From: Branchiostoma lanceolatum
Taxonomy: Eukaryota; Chordata; Leptocardii; Amphioxiformes; Branchiostomatidae
Reading direction: 5' to 3'
Length of the DNA stretch: 64,000 bases
Assembly: GCF_035083965.1 (NCBI RefSeq)
Contig: NC_089726.1
Location: 14,823,501 to 14,887,500 of the forward strand
The notes below the pieces were generated by a model that searched no databases, was not told the origin of the DNA, and worked only from the letters and a program-made list of their open reading frames with translations. Both the position numbers and the translations under genes were made by a program. Below are positions 1 to 11,428 of the stretch, piece by piece. Numbering within the stretch: the first letter of the stretch is position 1; each line of letters starts with the position of its first letter.

Positions 1-1516
1 GTAAGGTTTTCCGGGTTGTAGCGTTAACCAGCTCTTTATTCATGTAGTCAGGCTGTTATGTAGAGTACAAAATGTAATGCTGACTGTTTTGGGCACAGGA
101 AAGAGTGGATTGTTTTATTCACTCTCGGGATAGACAGGAGTTCTGACATGTTTTCTAATATCAAATCACTTGATAGACCTTATGATGGGAATTAAAATGG
201 TATGAAAATGAAAGTATTTGTTAAGCGTTTTTTTCTGTGTGGTTTTTGTAATGTGTTGTATAGAGCACTAGCATTATTTGCTGGTGTAATAATTCAGACA
301 CATGTACCTCAACACACCTTCAAGTCACCTACATGTATAATCTGTGTGTTAACATACATTCTGACATACAAAAGTAGCAGCAGATATCTCATTACATCCA
401 CACACTTCAAAGAGAAGTTGTGGAAAAAAGAGCTACACTTTCTTCTCTGCTACAGCATATCCTTGTCTACACTTCATGTCCTATAATAGCATATAAAATT
501 AGAAATAAGAGTCATAGGAAATAGTAAATTCAATATGTAAATTACAAACTTGCTTATATTTTTGTTGTTGCACCAGACAGTTTGTGATTGGTGTTTCACA
601 AAGGTTACATTTGGATGTGACTAATATAAATATCCGTACATCCATACAAAAATCAAAACTGTGGATTCAGATCACACCCAAATACATTATCCATGCACCA
701 AAGCTGTATTGGTTCCAGAATAGTTTAAAATATAGGATAAGCTCACATGAATACAGCTTTTCAAAGAACAGGCCATCTTCCTCTGAGAATGTAGAGAGGA
801 TTTAGTAAATTACATTTGTCAATATACTTACATGTACATGACACACTGTTCAAGTCCATCTAGTCAGCATTAGAGCAATCAAAGATTAGCATAACAAACA
901 ATACAAAAAAGGATTATACATGTACATTTAAGCAATGATATGTGTTAGAAGTAACCAAAAGGTAGGTAACCTAGAGGATTCCAGGAAACTCTACTTTAAG
1001 CTGCCAGCAGAAGCATATCAATGGTAAATATGAAATATTATATACCCATGTACTGTAAATCACTTTAATATAGTGGCAGGAAAATATAGCGGTTGGGGGT
1101 AAATGGAGTAGGTCACGGCACTTAATTTTAACGGTGGGAACAAACATTGCTGTCTCAAATACTAGTGATCAAATATTAGCGATGATGAAATTCTAGCTGT
1201 TGACTAGTGACCGTCAAATCAGCTAAAATTAAGTTACAGTTAACAAATCAAGAATTACAGTAATATATACCAGACTGGTGTAACGTAGAAAAAATATATA
1301 TCAGGAAAGTGATGAAGAACAAATGATTGGTGGGATACTTTGACTCCTAGAAAAAAGTATCATCTTCTTATAGATGGGTTCTTTTGTCTAAAAACAAACA
1401 TTGACTGGGTCAACTGAGTTGGATTGCAGTATTATTGGAAGCTGCTCTGTTGTGTTCTACTGGATCTCCTATGTCTTCTAAAGTCCTACACCTAATGGCA
1501 GTTTCTCCTGATCTGT
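1..1516. other. G6PD 3' UTR and downstream flank, no other gene seen
   Basis: No spliceable coding segment was recognised in this stretch. It lies downstream of the G6PD stop codon on the minus strand and probably holds the 3' UTR. Minus-strand AATAAA hexamers occur at 35-40 and 114-119, over 1.3 kb from the stop, so the real polyadenylation site is uncertain. The stretch also contains the inverted-repeat element at 1051-1262. Confidence 0.5.
1051..1262. mobile_element. Probable MITE with TACTGTAA ends
   Basis: The segment begins TACTGTAAATC and ends GAATTACAGTA, so its ends are inverted repeats, and its interior is also loosely palindromic (ACTTAATTTTAAC against GCTAAAATTAAGT). There is no ORF. 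Similar material ending in GATTTACAGTACTGTA is present in intron 2 of the first DCLRE1B copy near 12440. The target-site duplication is not clear. Confidence 0.45.
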
Positions 1517-4500
1517 TCAAAGCTGAGGCTTGGTCCACTTGTAGGTGCCTGAGAAAATGAAGCCAAACTTCCTGGCAAGGTCGTCAGCTTCCTGGGGGCC
1601 TCGGCTGGGAACATCAGTAAACAAAACAAGATTAGCACTCAGTTATCATCAAGGAGGTTAAGAAATAACCTCATTGTTATCATGTATTGTACACATGCAG
1701 GGTTCAGTTCAGGCTGTCATAAAAGCTAAAAGACCACCGAAAAATGACACAAAGTTTCTTCATGATTGGAAGTGGGCCTCATCCGCAACTTGGTACACTT
1801 CATAGGCAACTCACCTGCCATACTTGTAAGGTGCAGGCTTTATCTTTTCGTTCTCTAGTTTGTGAAGTAGTGGTGTGAAAATCCTCCAGGCCTCTCGAAG
1901 TTCATCACTATAAGATACAAATCAACTCATGTGAAGCAAATTCAAACAATGTGAACAGCAGATTCTGAATTATTCCCAAAAGAACAGAAAAGATGACAAG
2001 TGCTGCACATAACTGAGTACCTTCTGACGAAGTGGAGTTGTGCACCACAGAACACATCCAGGATGAGTCGCTCGTATGCATCAGGCATCTTCACCCCCTG
2101 TACAGGACAAAAAAAGTATAGGGAAGGTTTGCTACAAAGTACAAACACAACATACAACATTTACTGTTTCTTAGAATGAACACAAAGACATAGCAAAATC
2201 AAATGTCCACTTGGTTGAGCTACTTCAAAAAGTGATTATTGAAGCATTCAAGCTCTATATTCTTCTTCTTCCTATTGCTTTATTTTCAATACAAACTTTG
2301 AAGTTTTATACACATACACCTTCTCCATAGATGCACAATATCTGTCCTATAGAAGTTAACAAATAGTGCTACTGTAAAAAATGTACAATTAAAATGTACA
2401 AACCTTGTATCTTGCCCCATAGGACAGGTCCAGCTCTGACTCCTCAGGGTTGATGTTCATGCCAGGTGCCTTCACCATCATCTTACAGTACACCGCCTCC
2501 TGCGGCTGCACACGGATCACCAGCTCGTTACGCTTACACTGTCCGCCGAAGATGTCACCAGGAACGTCCTTGAACTGGATCCGTACTTCTGCCTTCCTCT
2601 CGTTTAGAGCTGAGGGGAGGCAGACACAAACATTCATGAGAAAGCCTGAAAGCATCAAGTGTCAGTTACAGATTTGTTACCATTTCAATGATTCAGATGC
2701 ACCAAGAAATTAAGTTTGAGTCTTTTAACTTGCAATTGTTAACCAAGGTGACTATGCTTAGTGTCACTGATGAAAAGTAGTGGATGCTGCTTGAAACATC
2801 TGACCGTTTCCAAAATTATATCCAGTTGCTTGAGTAACTGCTATTTGGCGCAAAGTGACTATATGCATTGTATCTTATGCAAAGTTGCAACATCTTATAA
2901 TGCAGTTGTAAAGTTATGTATCTTTGTAAAGGAATAACAACACGATTTGTACTTGCCATACTAGAGTGAATACCAGTAATCTGAGGACATCTTACCTTTA
3001 CCACACTTCATGATGAAAGGAACTCCATCCCATCTCTCTGTCTTCACAAACACCACAGCTGAGGCAAAGGTGGGGGTGACTGACCCCTTGGGCACAGTTT
3101 TGTCATCCAGGTAGCCATTTTTGGCATCGCCCTCCCCCTGGGGGTCTCCGGTGTACTGTCCAACCACAACGTTCTCCAGCTCCAGGGGAGGCATGCACTT
3201 CAGCACTTTCACCTGTAGAGTCAAAAGTATCAACCCATGTCAGTCTACCTGGAAGGTTTACCACCTGTAGCAAGATTACTTACTGATACAATGAACCTGT
3301 ACGTACTAGTGTCTGTCTTCTCTGTCATGCCCAGTAGAAGAATAGCTCTCCAGTGAGTTAAACTGGATCGAAATCACTTTCCTTTTTTTCCCTGTCCTTG
3401 GTGCTGAAATGTTCTTATGTGGTCTTGTATCCTTCACATAAATGTACTGAACAAACCTTGTCACAATGCATCTGTTTGTATTATTCAAATCAAGCTATAC
3501 AAATGCACTTAACACAATGCCCTTACACAATGCTGGGAGACCATTTGAAATTTTGCTGTCTTTAACTAGTGAGTTATAGAAGCAAGAGCAAACGATGAAG
3601 TGTGATGATGAATAATCCAACATATACACAGGGGCCATACTTGTGCCAATGGGAATTTCTCCATATCATCATTGACACACTCCTTATGATAGATATGTAA
3701 GGGCATGTCTGTACACAGAGCAACATGATTGGTACCACGGTACATCCTGTTATCTGATAGTCTCTGTATACAGTGGCTGTTATTGTGAGGTTAATAGTGT
3801 AGTGTGATGTTAGGTTAGGTTGACCTTCTCATCTCTGATGTCCTCTGCACTAGTGGAGGCGGGTTTCTCCATGGCGACCAGGGACAGGATCTGCATCAGA
3901 TGGTTCTGCATCACGTCCCTGAGATTACAGGAATAGGGACAACTTGTTACATATGAATAAACATTTCAGAGGTCACGAGAGAAGGAAAGGGCACATGTAG
4001 CCAGCGTCTCTTATTCTGTCACTGGAAAGAATTTTGCTGTGTAGGACCTACGAATTATAAAATTATTCTGTCAAACTTGACAGGTAAATTTGGTAGGCAA
4101 AGATATGGAAGTACCCCAATTTGAATAACTACACCCAAACACCAGTCTGGAAATTGAACAATGATGGAAATATGTACATGATGACAGAAAATAAATCTTT
4201 TTAGGATTTTTACCTCAACGGGAATTGGGATGAAGGAAAAAAAAATGGTCTGGCTAAAGCCCTGTACATGTGTAACAGCTTACATTATGGTGACTCTGTG
4301 ACAGCCAGAAACAAGAATAGAATCCAGGAAGAAACAGGAATCCATCTTAGAGTAAAAGGGGTGCCTCGCTGAGTCTGGTTGTCTAAACTTTTAACAGCCA
4401 AGCTCACCTGATGATTCCAGACTCGTCAAAATATCCTCCCCTGCCCATGGTACCGAAGGGTTCCTTGAACGTGATGACAACACACTGCACATGGTCCCGG

Positions 4501-7500
4501 TGCCACAGGGGGCTGAACATCTTGTTTCCAAACCTAAAATAAAAAAGTAAACTGTTTCGGTCCTGCCTAGCTTAAAACAATACATGTATGTACATACAGT
4601 TGTTGTATGTGTAACATGATATGCTACATCTTTATGCACCCTCTATCTTTGCATGTCTATGTTTGTACGTAATAGCTGTTCTATTTCAGAAGTCAATAGG
4701 GTCTAAGGGGGGACCTTCAAATTAACATTCAACAATAAGAGTGACAGGATTTCAAAGCATGTAAGATTGTACTTAGCATAAGAGGTCAACGACCAGCATA
4801 ACAATCTGCACACTTAAGATGAGAGGACCTTTACTGCTGTTACAGTATGAAGATTTGTTGGGAACAGTCCTATGTTCCAAAGCCCCTATATATGAGCTGA
4901 TGCTCCTATGTTCCAACAACCATACAATCCAACAACACCCCTATGTTAGTAATAAAGGTTGTCAGAACATAGGGGTGCTAGAACATAGGGATGTCAGAAC
5001 ATAGGGGTGTTGGAACATAGGGGTGTTGAAACATAGGGGTGTAACTGATATGTTAACATACCTCAGGACCATGAGGTTCTGGACCATCTCCTTGCCCAGG
5101 TAGTGGTCGATCCTGTAGATCTGGTCCTCCCTGAACAGCTTGGACAGGTGCTGGGACAGGTCGGCCGAGCTCTCGCTGTCACGGCCAAACGGCTTCTCCA
5201 CAATGATACGGGACCAACCCCTGACGTTTGGGACAGGAGGGAATGAAGGAGGGGTCATGTTTGTTATCTTTCACAATTCAGAATAGGACATTTGCAAATG
5301 TGCATCATCTAACAATATGCTCTCCATTAGAACATGGGAGTCTATGGCTATTACATTTCTATTATATAATAGTACTGTAGAAGATTTGTGTAGACAACTT
5401 CTTGAAACTTTGAGAAAGATATGACTGCTAAAATCTTAGTCTTCTGTCAATCATGCTTCTATTTGGCAGCATGTTTGTTCACCCCTCGTTTCTTAGACAG
5501 ACCACTGCTTCGACTTACACATATGTACTTGGCTTCTGAAGATGATGCACACTTGACAGTCCCAAGTTGTATAAAGGTATGGAGCAATGGCAGGCATCAT
5601 TAATGATCAAATCACCGCACTACCACAAAATATCAACTCATCAGCAATTGAAAGCATGATATAGTATGAATGATGATGCATAGCTCTTTGGAATGCATAG
5701 ACTGCATGAAACGTCATACCATGCATTTGCAAGATCCTGATTAGTAAGCAAAAGAAAGTATGGAAATGCAGCAAGCAGATTATGTAAAACTACTAAGCAT
5801 CACTGCATGCCTTAACACCTTGCCTGGCCCATAGACTTTTTAATGACCTTGTCTGGCCAGCAGGACAGGATGACTTGGTGATGTGAAAACAAAGCTTTTA
5901 GCCCTTCTCTACAAACTAAAAGCTTAATGGCTGCCTTCTGCACTATGACTGGCCATGCTATAGCAGGGACAGAAAACAGCAAGTTGCTCCAATGTGCCAT
6001 TATTTCACCACTGTCTTGCCCTTTTGCTGCTATAGAAGCTGTGTTATCTTCGCAAATGCATAAGGTACAGGGAACAAAAACAAGGAGAACAAAACAGGTA
6101 AAAGAAAGAAACAAAACTACATGTATTACATGATGGTAATCTATCATCTAATACCGTCTCGCTGTCAGATCCCCAGACAAATAAAAACAAGCACTTCAAT
6201 TTTTCAGACATTCCAATGGAACATGAGTATATGTCATAAGGTAGATGAGAGAAGGAGGAATGCTTTGCAAAAGCACAACTGGTCTATCAAAGGAAAATTG
6301 TGGCTTTTTTCATCCAATCATTTCCTTAGAAGTTCTGATTTCTATCAGGGCTGGCTGATGATTGAAATTATTGTGAAGTCAGAAGATAAACTGATGCAAT
6401 ATACACTGCATAATGTTTGTTTGTTGTGGCCACACCCTCCAGACCATGACATGTACTGTACTTTGCCTGCCCTTCCCAAAGCCTATCCTTCACAGTCAAC
6501 CAACCATCCCATCCCAGATATACTGAGAAAACCCATGAGTTCTGCTAAGTGTTTCGGCATGCACAACAAGCAGAGCTATTGCACAGCATCTGGTAATTAG
6601 ATAGTTAAACTAAGAGTTATTGTGATTCATCAAAAGTTGCTGCCATACCCTGACCCAGTCGACACAGTCGACTCCTCGAGACCACTGCAAAAGATACAAA
6701 CATCATCTCCTTATAGAAAACACACCAGGGGACAGAATTAAGAGTTGTTCCTTCCAAGATAGCTGATGACTTGTTCATATGAGGAACAACAAGAACTAAG
6801 ATTGGCATTTGTTTTGTTTTGTTTTGCCTTTTGTTTGGAGAAATCCATGCTACTAGTACTTGGAAGGAAATGTATACACATCAAGTATAGACAAGGGTTT
6901 CTACATTTATCCACTAAAATTGGTGGATTCCATTGGAAGCTTTACTTTCCATTTTTGCTGCCTTCACCTGTACATTGTCAGTGCAACATAATTTGATTGG
7001 ATATGTTTCAAACTGGACACAAAACATGTGAATGGAAAGTGTAAGTTGTGAGAAGGCACTGAAAGTACCACTTCTGTGACTGTTTTAGATAGCTGCTTAT
7101 CTAAATCTAAACTTTAAGTATTGGTATGATGTATCTAAGCTGCACCAATGATGGCTACCCTGAGGAAAATTAACAAGTTTTACAGTTTCAAAAGGACTTT
7201 GATATGTAAACCCTGTTTAAAGTAATCTTGTTATGAACCTCTGTTGCTGATATTTCAAGCAGTGTTTGATTCTCATAAGAAAAAAAGGGACAGTGATATT
7301 TCTGTTACTTCGAAATACAACAATTCTGTACACTCCTAGATGTATGACATGAAATAATTGCTTGTATGAAAAGCTTCAGCTGACATGATGACAACCGCCC
7401 TGTTTTCTGCTATTGGGATGAAATGGATAAGTGAGGCTCTGCTATTTAAAGAAGCCATGCAAAATCCATTACTGCATTGGAAACAACAAGCTAATAATTA

Positions 7501-10066
7501 GAATCTGTGCTAAACTGATCTATTTGATATTGAAAGGCCTTACTCGTGTCCCATGCAGCATAGGCGGACGTTGGAGGACACATCTTTAAAGACGGTGGGT
7601 GGCAGCGCTAGGTAGAAGAGCCTGTGAGCCAGGTCCCCCTTGGGGAGGGTGTTGATCTCCTGGTTCAGGTGTTCAAAGTCTGTACGCTCTGTGTACGAAC
7701 CTTTCACGTACGAGTTCATCTTCCAGAACTCCTCAAACTTGTCCTTCTCGTCATCTTGGAGCTGCATTTTGTTATGAAGAACAGAGATCATGTTTCCTTT
7801 TCTTGATCTTATCACTACACTTAATATGTTTTACCAAGGACATTGGTTTTACTTACCTTGGGGTAACAGGCAAGGAAGGTGGCCAAATGGTAAAACAGTG
7901 AATAGAATAGACACTCATGACCACTTCTTTATATTTTGAGATCATATATACATAATGTAGAATTATCATCTAAACAAGTTGTCAACAAAGCTACACAACC
8001 TGACTTAACCTAAATGCAGTATCGTGTATCTTGCTAGCTTCTACATCTTCTTAACATTTGCTTCTTTGTAATAATGAATCTTAGTGCTTATAGCCATATG
8101 GGAGTGAGTATATTACGTAAAGAAGATGGCACCCAGGCTAAATGAACATTGAAGTTATAAAAACGTGATACTGTACCTTCATGTACTGCGTGGACTTGTC
8201 CCTGACGGCCTGCACAGTCAAGTCCGACCTGGCATAGCCAACGAAGTAAGTCTGTCTGGGCAACAAGCCATCCTTGAACAGCCACCTGATAGAACAAACA
8301 TTGGTCAAAGTCAGAAAACAAGGATTTGTAGACCACTTATTAAAATGTTCTCATAAAGACTAAGGGTGATGGTTTGGCCACACCAAGTAGCCATTAAGCT
8401 ACTTAATGTGGCCAAACCATCACCCTTAGTCTTTATGAGAACAAGAAAACAGTTGTTGTATGTGGTCATATGTGTCAATTGTGCTTTTTGTATCATTTGA
8501 TTCATATGTGACTTATCATGTGAGAAAATTTTTTTCCTACTATTGGTGGCACGTGATACTTTTTCATTCTTGACCCATTCTACTAGGAATACCCAGGCTT
8601 TCTAATCTAAGATCGAGAGATTTTCTACACTTTAATCACATGAATGACATGTAAAATGTCCTTTGTACATATTTGGACACTTACCACAATGTGGGGTAGA
8701 TTTTCTTTTTAGCCAAATCACCCTGAGAAAGGACAAAAAGATCAAGTTAATAATAAGATATACAGATGGACAATGACAACTTGTTTGGAGATACTAAAAG
8801 TCATTTATTGTTATTCTTAACTTAAGATAGTGACAATTTTTTCAACTACTTGTATTCCATGTATGTGCTGTTCATAGTTATGCATCATAGTGATTTTGTT
8901 TTCTGTATCTGTATCCATATAGCCAATATAACCGACATTCAGTGTAACACACCAGTTTCTCACATTCATAGCGGGTCGAACTTAAGCTGTGGCAGCAGGT
9001 AGGTTTTTTCAGTACGTTATGGTTTGTTGTCCTTATTCAGTAGTCTTACGATGAACGGTATACTGCTGTTTCTAAATCTTTCAGTCCTAGTTCTGACTGT
9101 GTCGAGTTCGTTACAATGTCTTGTGTGGCAGTTACTAATCTGTCCTCTGGATAGAGGATGCTCCTACGGTACTTGATGACGAGTTCTATTCTACTATGGT
9201 TCTCGGAAAATACGTTTTATTAGTCTGTACCAAGATGTCAACAAACAAGGTGGCATAGCATTTCTTTATCTTTGTCTTATTGTTCAATACAAACTCTTTC
9301 TTGCAGGTTAATGTATTTTCCATAGATGTTAACTTCCTTGAGGAGGTTTTAGGGTTAATGAGAAGAACCCAATCTTTGACCTAGCTTAAAACATTATCAC
9401 AAGGAATGCTTGGAAGGGTATTTCAGTGCTGACAGGTATGTGTACACAATGGCATGGTATGGTAACGTTATGTGTAAAAGTGCAATGCAATTCTAGCAAT
9501 ATGTCTGAGAAACTTGTATCAACAAATTATCACTGAATGCACGCCTGTAAGTTTTCATTGAAAACTTACAGGCGTGCATTCAGTGATAATTTGTTGATAC
9601 AAGTTTCTCAGACATATTGCTAGAATTGCATTGCACTTTTACACATAACGTTACCATACCATTTAATAACATTTGGCAATTCTATTTTTAAATGCAACTG
9701 CAGAACAACAACACTCACCGAGGCACCAAAGACAACGAAGACATGAGGAACATCGTCCTGACTGTCCAGGGTCTCCTTCAGGATGCTGACACCTTTAAGG
9801 AGTTGGTCTTTAGTCTTCTGGACACTAGAGACGGCGTTGGTCTGGACGTTATAATTAGACATGGTGTTGTTTCCGTGTCCTGTCTGTGCTGTAAGACTGT
9901 GTACCTGTCTAGATCTGCAGGGCTCTCCTGTCTCTGGATTAGCTCCACCCACCAACTGTGAGGAATATGAATGAGAATCACTGCTTGAAGGCGGAGGGTT
10001 GACTCTTGATGTATCCTCAGGCGATGTAGATTGTCTGGAGCGATCCTTGCTGCTTCCTGTACCCAT
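1517..10066 (-). CDS. G6PD: Glucose-6-phosphate dehydrogenase (12 coding exons plus an optional microexon)
   Basis: This is the cytosolic enzyme that oxidises glucose-6-phosphate to 6-phosphogluconolactone and makes NADPH, the first step of the oxidative pentose phosphate pathway. Coding exons on the minus strand, in order, are 10066-9719, 8722-8685, 8285-8177, 7761-7544, 5220-5062, 4533-4408, 3918-3825, 3212-2996, 2609-2404, 2097-2021, 1907-1815 and 1604-1517; all phases join and give 590 residues. Visible hallmarks are the coenzyme motif GASGDLAKKK, FYLALPP, EKPFGRD, the active-site signature [21 protein letters not shown] and the C-terminal GTYKW. The ATG at 10064-10066 follows an in-frame stop and adds an extension of about 68 residues over the in-frame ATG at 9860-9862 (MSNYN), which would give 522 residues, close to the human 515. 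Identity is certain; the start codon used is not. Confidence 0.97.
1642..1683. repeat. Micro-palindrome flanked by 8-bp direct repeats
   Basis: A 26-bp imperfect palindrome (CAAGGAGGTTA...TAACCTCATT) at 1650-1675 is bracketed by identical 8-bp direct repeats GTTATCAT at 1642-1649 and 1676-1683. The same palindrome consensus occurs at 15913-15937 with a different 8-bp duplication, which indicates a transposed or excised mobile unit rather than chance. Confidence 0.6.
4849..5042. repeat. Minisatellite of about 16-bp GAACATAGGGGTG units in both orientations
   Basis: Five near-identical units of about 16 bp with core GAACATAGGGGTG run from about 4963 to 5042, while the left part (about 4865-4950) carries the same core in inverse orientation (CCTATGTTCCAA). 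The array lies in a G6PD intron, and its right edge is about 20 nt from the splice donor of exon 5062-5220. Confidence 0.75.
6649..6684 (-). CDS. G6PD: Candidate 36-nt cassette microexon of G6PD
   Basis: Within the long intron between exons 7544-7761 and 5062-5220 there is a 36-nt open segment preceded by a pyrimidine-rich stretch ending TTTTGCAG and followed by GTATGG. Its phase fits both neighbours. Inclusion changes His-Glu-Gly-Trp to His-Asp, then [12 protein letters not shown], then Gly-Trp, adding 12 residues just before the [12 protein letters not shown] strand. Skipping gives a protein that aligns with human G6PD without gaps at this point. It is therefore an optional exon by inference; no transcript evidence is available here. 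Confidence 0.5.
8346..8443. repeat. 98-bp near-perfect palindrome in a G6PD intron
   Basis: Two 37-bp arms (8346-8382 and 8407-8443) are exact reverse complements, and the 24-bp centre contains an inner inverted repeat AAGTAGC/GCTACTT. Transcribed, it would form a long hairpin in the intron between exons 8722-8685 and 8285-8177, close to the acceptor of the latter. No coding content; it could be a short MITE. Confidence 0.85.
9454..9662. repeat. 209-bp palindrome with 104-bp arms and one central base
   Basis: Positions 9454-9557 and 9559-9662 read as exact reverse complements around a single base at 9558. The palindrome ends 56 bp before the G6PD exon 9719-10066 (downstream of its splice donor). 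There is no transposon-like end motif and I saw no direct repeats flanking it. It is either a very young fold-back duplication or a library or assembly inversion artefact. Confidence 0.85.
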
Positions 10067-11428
10067 AACCACACACGCTAGGGGAGGCGTGAATCAGCAA
10101 ATCCTCACGTGGGCCTTCTCAGTAATCATTGACCAAAACGTGCAGTCAGGCGGAGTATGTGAACAGAAAACACTCAGGCAACCCATATGTTGACATGGAG
10201 TAGGACTTTGTAGAATCCTCGATTTGTTGCACCAGACGAAACAGATCTAGCATACAGGAAACGTCAAGCCCTTCTCAAGTTCTCACAGCGAGTGCAACAC
10301 CAACACGGAAATGGCGTGACCAGGAAACGATTTAAGTTCTTAAATGCAATCAATAAGTAAATGTGTTGTCAAGGTTGCTAATGTTTGTTACCATGGTTCA
10401 GTAATGCAAAGTTAATCAATACTGCTTGGGGGGTTAATGTTTGTCCAGCGCAAGTGTCAGAATGACAACGCAAAATTTGACCACACTGAACTCTGACGCA
10501 ACTGGTCGAATTACCACGTTGGATTGTTGTTAGTGTTTACATAAATTTATGTCATAACCAGATGGTGTTACTGGTCACGATATACATGACATGTGACCTT
10601 ACGATGACACCCGTCCATTCCTTGCTAATCTCACTGCTTCAACAGTTTGTTTGCACTGGGAGGAGGAAACAAGGACTTTTTAAACGCCTTGTGATTCTAA
10701 ACGTCAGCGTTTAAAAAGCATATCGAGTTCGGGATGCAATGTACAGAGTGATAGCAACAACAAAACAACAGAATATTAAGGTTTAAACGATACCATCAGG
10801 GAGTATGAACGTCCAAATAGTGTAAATCTAAGAACCTACCTGAAGATGCACCTCCCTTTGTCAAGATAGCAGCTCCGCCCCTCAGCTGTGACAAGACCAG
10901 AATGTTTACAGATGTGGGCAACTCCATTCACTCAAATAGGGGTGTACAATAACATTTGATATCATACAAAGCACTCGAATAATATAGTCTATGCATACAA
11001 AACATGTCAAAACACATCATCCTTTGTTTTATCATTTCAATTCTATTGTTTCATGATCCAGATATATTACAATAGAAAGCAAACACCCCAACAATTTGAA
11101 AGTGAGATAATCCATCTTACCGGATATGAAATGTCGTGACTTCCTGTACTTTGTCCAGAGAGTAAAAATGGCGGTTTATTACAAAAGTGGATGAAGAAGT
11201 CGCTTGAATTTAACGGTTTTACAATGTTTGAAGCACGTTAATTCCAGATAGATTGGTGAGAATAAATACTCCGCTGTATGTAGAATGTTTTGTTACTTTC
11301 TGAGGCAAGTGCCGGAGCAAGGGCTAAGCAGTAAAATGTGTTAAACCGTCATGGATTTAATTAATTTTGGTCTGTTGTGATGAAATATATTTTTCTGGTC
11401 AGGTACAACAGGTTTGGAGCTGGTCAAG
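10067..11428. promoter_or_regulatory. Divergent promoter region between G6PD and DCLRE1B
   Basis: The two start codons face away from each other about 1.36 kb apart with no coding sequence between. On the minus strand a good donor (TCTTCAG then GTAGGT, exon edge at 10846) suggests a spliced G6PD 5' UTR exon next to a GC-rich stretch near 10850-10890. On the plus strand an acceptor TTTTTCTGGTCAG ends at 11402, just before the DCLRE1B start, which suggests an upstream noncoding exon. AAAAATGGCGG at about 11164 resembles a YY1-type site. The transcription start sites are inferred. Confidence 0.5.

Noticed and set aside
6121-6600. 159-codon plus-strand ORF inside a G6PD intron
   Set aside because: No domain, no splice support and biased toward AT-rich codons; it lies antisense to the gene and looks like chance.
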